From positions 1-6,766 of the forward strand of contig JALWSI010000101.1 of the NCBI GenBank assembly GCA_027080315.1: a stretch of 6,766 nucleotides of DNA. Reading direction: 5' to 3'. The translations under genes were made by a program, and so were the position numbers. The notes under the pieces are model-generated. The model searched no databases. It was not told the DNA's origin and worked only from the letters and a program-made list of their open reading frames with translations. This DNA comes from a bacterium. GTDB lineage: Bacteria > Thermosulfidibacterota > Thermosulfidibacteria > Thermosulfidibacterales > JALWSI01. This document shows positions 1 through 4,592 of the stretch, in pieces. How positions within the stretch are numbered: position 1 is the first letter of the stretch; each line of letters begins with the position of its first letter.

Positions 1-504
1 CACCCCATTCCCCTTCAGGGCCGAGATAAAGACCATCTGCGATTCCCCAAAGGTCTCTTCAAGTTCGGTTTTTGTCCTCTCAATCTCCTCCGGGGTGGCA
101 AGATCAACCTTGTTCACCGCCACAATGAGCTGCTCAAGCCTCGCCTTGGCCAGTATCCTTTTAAGGGCCTCTCTGTCCTCGTCGGTGATTCCCCTTGCGT
201 CAACCATAAAGAGAATCACATCAACGTCTGCTGCGGCCCTCAGGGCCACCTCTACCATGTACTTGTTTATCAGGTGTTTGTGCTGGTGTATTCCCGGGGT
301 GTCCAAAAAGACGATCTGCACCTTTCCCAGGGTTTTAACCCCCGCTATTCGGTTTCTTGTGGTTTGGGGTTTGGGGGTCACAATGGCCACCTTGCGGCCC
401 AGTATGGTGTTTAGCAGGGTAGATTTGCCAACATTGGGCCTTCCCGTAATGGCCACAAAGCCCGAGCGGGTATCCCAATCACAGTTCTGGTTCATATTCA
501 GCAT
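1..504 (-). CDS. era: GTPase Era, N-terminal part (runs off the left edge)
   Basis: Era is a membrane-associated GTPase that binds the 3' end of 16S rRNA and helps mature the 30S ribosomal subunit. The reading frame covers 168 codons from ATG at 504-502 and is open at the window edge. The full protein is usually about 300 aa, so the C-terminal KH RNA-binding domain lies outside. All five GTPase motifs are visible: G1 GRPNVGKS (residues 21-28), G2 region TTRNRI (48-53), G3 DTPG (68-71), G4 NKVD (131-134) and G5 SALKG (161-165). The TPKPQTTRNRI stretch around G2 is typical of Era rather than Der or other TrmE-Era-family GTPases. The start was chosen because GAGGAG (plus-strand 511-516) lies 6 nt upstream; the next in-frame ATG (495-493) is less well placed. 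The gene is transcribed divergently from the HIT gene. Confidence 0.95.
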   Translation of the reverse strand, partial: MLNMNQNCDWDTRSGFVAITGRPNVGKSTLLNTILGRKVAIVTPKPQTTRNRIAGVKTLGKVQIVFLDTPGIHQHKHLINKYMVEVALRAAADVDVILFMVDARGITDEDREALKRILAKARLEQLIVAVNKVDLATPEEIERTKTELEETFGESQMVFISALKGNGV

Positions 505-552
505 TAAACTCTCCTCGCTTTTAGACCTTCCAAGAAGGATGCACTCTGGTGT

Positions 553-580
553 ATTGTATCTCTTAAGAGAGGAAAGGCAA
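553..580 (-). promoter_or_regulatory. Probable sigma70-type promoter of era with a palindrome in the spacer
   Basis: On the minus strand there is a -35 box TTGCCT (580-575, 4 of 6 consensus matches), a 16-nt spacer and a -10 box TACAAT (558-553, 5 of 6). This predicts a transcript start near 546 and a leader of about 40 nt before the era ATG. The spacer contains the perfect 12-nt palindrome TCTCTTAAGAGA (559-570), placed where a dimeric repressor or activator could bind. GTATC (556-560) and GATAC (581-585) form a further inverted pair around it. The promoter for the plus-strand HIT gene must also lie in this 98-nt gap, or upstream inside era. Only a weak candidate (TATTGT at 552-557) is visible for it. 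The boxes are seen in the sequence; their activity is inferred. Confidence 0.5.
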
Positions 581-602
581 GATACCCGTTGGGAGGAGAG
601 CT

Positions 603-1010
603 ATGGACTGCATATTTTGCAAGATAGTTAAGGGAGAGCTTCCCTGCGAGAAGGTGTTAGAGACAGAGAATGTGCTGGCCTTCATGGATCTCTACCCTGT
701 GAACAAAGGGCATGTGCTGGTTATTCCCAAAAAGCACTACTTCAGGCTTGATGAGATAGACAACCCTTCGCTGCACCAGATGATAGAGGCTGCCCAGAGA
801 ATCGCCTCTGCCCAGGTGTATGCCCTGAGCGCCGAGGGATACAACTTGCTCATGAACAATGGAGAGGTGGCAGGGCAAGAGATTCTTCACGCTCACCTGC
901 ATGTTATTCCTCGGTTCTCTAACGACCAGATGCGCTTTGGCTGGAGGCATCTTGAGTACAGCGAGGGTGAGCTTGCCCAGTACGGCCAGAGGTTAAGAGA
1001 GTCCCTTTGA
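603..1010 (+). CDS. HIT-family nucleotide hydrolase/transferase
   Basis: This is a 135-aa histidine-triad protein, the usual length for single-domain bacterial HIT/Hint proteins. Such proteins hydrolyse nucleoside phosphoramidates, AMP-lysine or dinucleoside polyphosphates in the cytoplasm; the exact substrate cannot be read from sequence. The triad is HAHLHVIPR with H96, H98 and H100, the middle of these histidines normally being the nucleophile. The upstream NLLMNNG..AGQ segment (81-91) is the usual phosphate and ribose contact region. The N-terminal CIFCKI (C3, C6) is the common zinc-binding pair of this subgroup. The GHVLVIPKKH segment (36-45) supplies a conserved strand and a likely further zinc ligand, H45. 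The ATG follows GGGAGGAG (591-598). The gene is divergent from era, and the next gene starts 18 nt after its stop, so the two are probably cotranscribed. Confidence 0.94.
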   Translation: MDCIFCKIVKGELPCEKVLETENVLAFMDLYPVNKGHVLVIPKKHYFRLDEIDNPSLHQMIEAAQRIASAQVYALSAEGYNLLMNNGEVAGQEILHAHLHVIPRFSNDQMRFGWRHLEYSEGELAQYGQRLRESL

Positions 1011-1028
1011 GCCTCTTTGGAGTCATAA

Positions 1029-2426
1029 ATGCCTGAGATACGCTTTGGCACCTCGGGATGGAGGGCCGTTATTGCCCAAGACTTCACCTTTGACGCCGTC
1101 AGGCTGGTAACAAAGGCCATTGCCCTTCATCTCAAGAACCACGGCCACAAAGGGGAAGAGGTGGTAGTGGGCTACGACACCCGGTTCTTAGGAGACCAGT
1201 TTGCTCTGGAGGCTGCCCGGGTTCTCAAATCTGAAGGGCTTGAGCCTGTGCTTAGCCATCGCGATGTACCCACCCCTGTTGTGGCCTACGAGATTGTGCG
1301 ACGGGGTGCCGCAGGGGGAATCAACATCACCGCAAGCCACAACCCTCCAGAGTACAGCGGAATAAAGTTCTCGCCGGCTCAAGGGTGTCCTGCCCCTGTT
1401 GAGGTGACAGCCGAGATTGAGGAGATAATCGCAGGGCTTCAGAGACAAGGTGGGCTCTCTGTTCCGGCTGAAAATATCGCCACCCACGATTTCGCCCCTG
1501 CCTACTGCAACAGGGTTAAGGAGCTAATTGACTTTGATGCTCTCTCACAACGGCCCCAAAAGGTGGCCTACAACCCCCTTTGGGGCACGGGACGGGACTA
1601 CGTTGACAGACTCTTGAGAGAGGCGGGGTGGCAGGTTGATTGTGTTCACTGCAAGGTGAACCCCGGCTTTGGGGGCAGACGCCCCGAGCCCAGCCCCTCA
1701 GAGATGCCCGATTTCGTTGAGATGCTCTCTGCTGGCCATTACGCCCTTGGCCTTGCCACAGACGGAGACGGGGATCGCTACGGGGTGATTGACTCAGACG
1801 GAGGCTTCATACCTCCAAACCAGGTGCTGGCCTTGCTCTTTCACTATCTCATCACCCAAAGGGGCTTTGAAGGCGGTGTGGCGCGCTCTGTGGCCACCTC
1901 TCATCTGGTTGACAGGGTGGCCTCGTTTCACAACCGTGAGGTTTACGAGACCCCTGTGGGCTTCAAGCACATCGCAAAATACATAATGGATGGCACCGTG
2001 GCCATTGGGGGAGAGGAGAGCGCCGGGCTTACCATAAAAGGGCATGTGCCAGAAAAAGACGGCATAATTGCCTGCCTGCTGCTGGCAGAGATGGTGGCGA
2101 AGACGGGTGCGTCCCTCAATAAGCTTAGAGACGAGCTTTTTGACAAGGTGGGCAGGCTATATTCAGAGCGGGTTGATATTCCTCTATCTTCTAAGAGAAT
2201 TGACGAGATAAGAGACCGGCTTAACGAGGTTGAGAAGATTTTTGCCCACAGGGGGGTTGACCATCTCACCTCTCTTGATGGTAGAAAAGTGGTGTTTGGC
2301 GATGGGTCGTGGGTGCTTTTCAGACCGTCGGGGACGGAGCCTGTGGTTCGTTTTTATGCAGAGGCGGCTTCAGAGGATGTGTTGAAGGGGTTGATTGAGG
2401 AGGGTATAAGGTGGCTGAAGGGTTGA
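1029..2426 (+). CDS. Alpha-D-phosphohexomutase (phosphoglucomutase/phosphomannomutase type)
   Basis: This 465-aa cytoplasmic enzyme should interconvert hexose 1- and 6-phosphates, feeding sugar nucleotide, glycogen or cell-envelope glycan synthesis. The four-domain family hallmarks appear in order: N-terminal FGTSGWR (6-12), active-site phosphoserine loop TASHNPPEYSGIK (S103), Mg-binding loop DGDGDR (245-250), sugar-specificity loop GEESAG (328-333) and C-terminal phosphate-binding loop RPSGTEP (432-438). The length matches bacterial PMM/PGM-type enzymes. GEESAG occurs in phosphoglucomutases and PMM/PGM enzymes, which argues against a dedicated GlmM. Whether glucose or mannose phosphate is preferred cannot be decided here. 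The start has a modest GGAG (1018-1021) 7 nt upstream and directly follows the HIT gene. A strong ribosome binding site for a further, apparently decayed frame lies inside the last codons (2397-2404). Confidence 0.93.
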   Translation: MPEIRFGTSGWRAVIAQDFTFDAVRLVTKAIALHLKNHGHKGEEVVVGYDTRFLGDQFALEAARVLKSEGLEPVLSHRDVPTPVVAYEIVRRGAAGGINITASHNPPEYSGIKFSPAQGCPAPVEVTAEIEEIIAGLQRQGGLSVPAENIATHDFAPAYCNRVKELIDFDALSQRPQKVAYNPLWGTGRDYVDRLLREAGWQVDCVHCKVNPGFGGRRPEPSPSEMPDFVEMLSAGHYALGLATDGDGDRYGVIDSDGGFIPPNQVLALLFHYLITQRGFEGGVARSVATSHLVDRVASFHNREVYETPVGFKHIAKYIMDGTVAIGGEESAGLTIKGHVPEKDGIIACLLLAEMVAKTGASLNKLRDELFDKVGRLYSERVDIPLSSKRIDEIRDRLNEVEKIFAHRGVDHLTSLDGRKVVFGDGSWVLFRPSGTEPVVRFYAEAASEDVLKGLIEEGIRWLKG

Positions 2427-2680
2427 GGACGATTGCCCTTCTGGTTGCAGGGTGGTAATATGGGAGCGGAAAAAGTGAGAGAGAGCGGTTTGCCTCTTGA
2501 CAGTTGGGAGGGTAGAGAATACTTAGAAGAGCCAAGGTTGAAGGAGGAGGCTGTTTCAAGAGCAGGTTTGGAAGGAAAAAAGAGAAGGTTAGGTTTGGAA
2601 AACGTATGATAGACTGGATAATGGATGTTGAGTCTAAAAAGTGTGGAAGGGAGGTGGTAGCCGCCGGTGGTGAGGCGTGA
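2411..2680 (+). pseudogene. Possible decayed gene with P-loop remnant downstream of the mutase
   Basis: GAGGAGGG (2397-2404), 6 nt before GTG at 2411, makes a well-formed start overlapping the end of the mutase gene. It encodes MAEGLRTIALLVAGW and then stops at TAA (2456-2458). The same frame resumes as YGSGKSERERF. If the stop codon is skipped, the join reads GWYGSGKS, which fits a Walker A P-loop (GxxxxGKS) right after a hydrophobic strand. Two other short open stretches follow. The first is a 49-aa frame (2460-2609) rich in Glu, Arg and Lys. The second is a 24-aa frame (2606-2680, MIDWIMDVESKK...) starting at an ATGA overlap with it. Together they look like a small P-loop NTPase or kinase gene broken by a stop and frameshifts. 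The alternative is chance: the region is about two-thirds purine, which keeps frames open and creates Glu/Lys/Arg/Gly-rich peptides. No family assignment is made. Confidence 0.27.
2497..2523 (+). promoter_or_regulatory. Weak candidate promoter for the paralog array
   Basis: A perfect -35 hexamer TTGACA (2497-2502) is followed after 15 nt by AATACT (2518-2523, 4 of 6 matches to TATAAT). The spacing is shorter than ideal, and a transcript starting near 2530 would have a leader of about 230 nt before the exported protein gene at 2760. A competing weak pair lies closer to the gene: TTGGGA (2705-2710), a 16-nt spacer and TAAATC (2727-2732). Neither is convincing alone. A promoter is expected somewhere in this gap, because no clear terminator or coding continuity links the mutase to the array. 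Confidence 0.25.
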
Positions 2681-2759
2681 GGTTTAAAATCGTTGTTTTC
2701 TGGTTTGGGAATAGGCAAAGAAAGACTAAATCTATATGGTAAAAGAGGAGGTATAGAGG
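2681..2759 (+). other. Leader of the first array gene
   Basis: This is the remainder of the 333-nt gap between the mutase and the first exported protein. It is A/T-richer than its surroundings and ends in a perfect AGGAGG (2746-2751), 8 nt before the ATG. I see no tRNA, riboswitch fold or intrinsic terminator in the gap. A sigma54-type -24/-12 element was looked for around TGGTTTGGGAATAGGCA (2701-2717), but the spacing is wrong. Confidence 0.5.
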
Positions 2760-4514
2760 ATGAGTAGGAAGTGGATAAGCGGTTTGCTAGCGTCTCTCTT
2801 CGTTGTGGCGCTATTAGTGGCTGTTCCCGCCCACAAAGCACAGGCGGTGATCAGCATTGAGCCCACAGGAGAGACCCCGGGAGATGTTGCTATCTTCCCC
2901 TTCTACGATGTTAGCTCAGACACAAAGTACAACTACTTTTATCTGGTTAACACCACAGGCTACTGGATTCAGGTGCACCTGCGCTTCAGGACCATGGAGT
3001 GTTCCATTGAGTGCCTGGACTTTGATGTCATCATGAGCCCCTACGATGTGTTTGTCTTCTGGGTGATGCCTGACATTGATGGCCTTGGCCCTGGGTTCTA
3101 CAGCGACGACAGCAACACAATAGACTACTCCGGGCTTATGCCTGCGGATTGGAAGTCGGGGAGTCCCACCATTGCCAAGACCCCATTTGACGACTCCCGT
3201 CTGCTTGATCTGCACATCAGTCAGGACGATACTCAGGAGATGCTGAAGAAGGGCTATGTTGAGGCCATAGTTGAGGGTCTTATTGACAAGACCTTCTGGA
3301 CCAAGTGCGGTCCTTTCAAGAGCCTTCTGGCTGCTGCCAAGACCGATGCTGCTGAAAGCTGCAGTTGGGACAAAGGTCAGAGTGGTACTTGGGCAAAGAT
3401 GGGTGGTGACCTTGATAACGTTGGTAAGGCCGGTCATTATTGGAACGGCACAGCCTGGAATACGGTGGGCGATGATAACATTCAAGACGGCACCATCATC
3501 TTTGGAAACGAGTACTTCTTGGACTTTGCCGCCCTCACCGGTTACGGGGTGAACGCCGCCACCATTACGGGCTTCAGGGTGTACAACAGTACTGATGATA
3601 CTGTTCAGGGGACTCCTGCAAACGTTACTCACATTGACGATAACTTCACCTACGCTGCTTTTGGGTCTGTTAGGAGTGGGTACAACGGGTTGATCTTGCA
3701 TCCCGATTACTATGCAACTTACACCAATGACGATAACCCCTACTTCAGGCCTGATTGGGCAACCACCTTTGGTCCCACCCTTGCCTTTGGTGACGACTTT
3801 GACAACTACACCCCAACCGTTTACGGAAGCGTGGATGATATTGAAGAGAACTTTGCTACTTACATGATGGACTCTGGTAGCCGCTATGCTGCCCACTACC
3901 TCTCTGACCTCAGCGGTGTTTACACCTATGTGCTGCTCAACTTCTTCACCAAGCACTACCACTACTTTGTGAAGCTGCTTTACGATCCCGCTGTGGCCAC
4001 CACCTTTACACATGGATACAGAGGAGCCACTGGTAGCTATGTGAGCGTGAACCGTAAGGTTGACACCGACTACAACTTCAACCTGCCAGCTATTGCTCCC
4101 TGCAACACCGACTACTGGAATGTGAAGTTCAGGTTCTTGGCCTACGACATCTCTGAGAACGTGCCTCCGGGCCAGGTCTCACCGGGAACCCTGGTGAGCT
4201 TCAATCAGGAAGCCGAGCTGCTTGCAGTTGGTCCCGGCGCCGACAAGCTGAACACCGGCAGCTTCGTGAACGGCTGGTTCAAGCTGGGTGGCTTTGTGCT
4301 GGATATTGACAGCGCAAGGGCCGACAAGGCTGCAAGTGCAACAGGTTCTAAGGCTCAGTGGGATATCGGCAACCTCTACGACGATCCGCTTGATGCTTCT
4401 ACACGCTACATCTTTGCCATTGGCTACTCCTATGTGGATATCCCCGGCTACGGCCAGTGGAAGTGGGATCTTACCATCTTGGATAGCCCCAAGGGTCCCT
4501 CGCCCCAGCCGTAA
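2760..4514 (+). CDS. Exported array protein 1, SIEPTG family, function unknown
   Basis: This 584-aa protein has a Sec signal peptide: basic start MSRK, hydrophobic core about residues 8-22, and cleavage expected after A29 (AHKAQA|VISIEPTG). The mature protein is soluble-looking, acidic and rich in Tyr, Phe and Asp. It has no second membrane segment, lipobox, sorting signal or heme motif. Blocks shared with the 608-aa neighbour are SIEPTGETPGDV (32-43), YFYLVNTT (59-66), LDFDVI plus SPYDVF (86-98), KGYVE (164-168), CGPFKSL (183-189), ESC.WDK (199-205), GYGVNAATIT (261-270), NPYFRPDWATTFGPTLAFG (326-344), NFFTKHYHYF (394-403), FNLPA.APC (440-448) and VGPGAD..NTG (490-500). Cysteines 81, 183, 201 and 448 are conserved between the two, and C85 is extra. 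From memory, the core resembles a widespread proteobacterial secreted family of unknown role. It is probably periplasmic, surface or extracellular, possibly structural. The strong AGGAGG site implies good translation. Confidence 0.9.
   Translation: MSRKWISGLLASLFVVALLVAVPAHKAQAVISIEPTGETPGDVAIFPFYDVSSDTKYNYFYLVNTTGYWIQVHLRFRTMECSIECLDFDVIMSPYDVFVFWVMPDIDGLGPGFYSDDSNTIDYSGLMPADWKSGSPTIAKTPFDDSRLLDLHISQDDTQEMLKKGYVEAIVEGLIDKTFWTKCGPFKSLLAAAKTDAAESCSWDKGQSGTWAKMGGDLDNVGKAGHYWNGTAWNTVGDDNIQDGTIIFGNEYFLDFAALTGYGVNAATITGFRVYNSTDDTVQGTPANVTHIDDNFTYAAFGSVRSGYNGLILHPDYYATYTNDDNPYFRPDWATTFGPTLAFGDDFDNYTPTVYGSVDDIEENFATYMMDSGSRYAAHYLSDLSGVYTYVLLNFFTKHYHYFVKLLYDPAVATTFTHGYRGATGSYVSVNRKVDTDYNFNLPAIAPCNTDYWNVKFRFLAYDISENVPPGQVSPGTLVSFNQEAELLAVGPGADKLNTGSFVNGWFKLGGFVLDIDSARADKAASATGSKAQWDIGNLYDDPLDASTRYIFAIGYSYVDIPGYGQWKWDLTILDSPKGPSPQP
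3735..3790 (+). repeat. Near-identical 56-nt block shared by array genes 1 and 2 (copy 1)
   Basis: This block encodes the NPYFRPDWATTFGPTLAFG region of protein 1. It matches 5559-5614 in protein 2 with a single silent difference (T at 3755 against C at 5579). Synonymous positions are conserved here far beyond the rest of the pair, suggesting recent gene conversion or strong constraint on the nucleotide sequence. Confidence 0.85.
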
Positions 4515-4530
4515 CCTGAAAGCGATTTAC

Positions 4531-4553
4531 GGGGCGGTCTCAAAGGCCGCCCC
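4531..4553 (+). terminator. GC-rich hairpin between array genes 1 and 2, no T-tract
   Basis: GGGGCGGTC pairs with GGCCGCCCC (9 bp including one G-T wobble) around a 5-nt loop, 16 nt after the stop of the first array gene. The sequence after it is TTGTGAAGGAAG, not a run of T, so it is a poor intrinsic terminator on the plus strand. It is more likely a partial terminator or an mRNA-stabilising 3' hairpin, with readthrough into the next gene, which starts 39 nt further on. No separate promoter is evident in the 78-nt gap. Confidence 0.5.
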
Positions 4554-4592
4554 TTGTGAAGGAAGAAAAAAGGTTTAGAAGGAGGAAAGAGT

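Noticed and set aside
95-631. 178-aa plus-strand open frame at the left end
   Set aside because: It lies antisense to the clear Era coding frame and its translation is low-complexity Ser/Leu/Arg with no motif.
2460-2609. Intact 49-aa small protein in the gap after the mutase
   Set aside because: It has only a weak ribosome site (GGGTGG), a charged low-complexity composition, and a frame kept open by purine richness. It is better treated as part of a possible relic than as a gene.
2701-2717. Sigma54 (-24/-12) promoter upstream of array gene 1
   Set aside because: GG at 2702-2703 and GC at 2715-2716 are 13 nt apart instead of 12, and the surrounding consensus is poor.
2320-2841. 173-aa minus-strand frame across the intergenic gap
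   Set aside because: The Pro/Ser/Leu-rich product is the antisense of a purine-rich strand. It has no convincing start context and overlaps both flanking genes.
2916-4013. 365-aa minus-strand open frame inside array gene 1
   Set aside because: It is a mirror of the codon choice of the exported protein gene. It is Val/Gly/His-rich with no recognisable domain, and a similar shadow (5238-5984) lies antisense to the paralog, as expected if both follow from the sense coding sequence.
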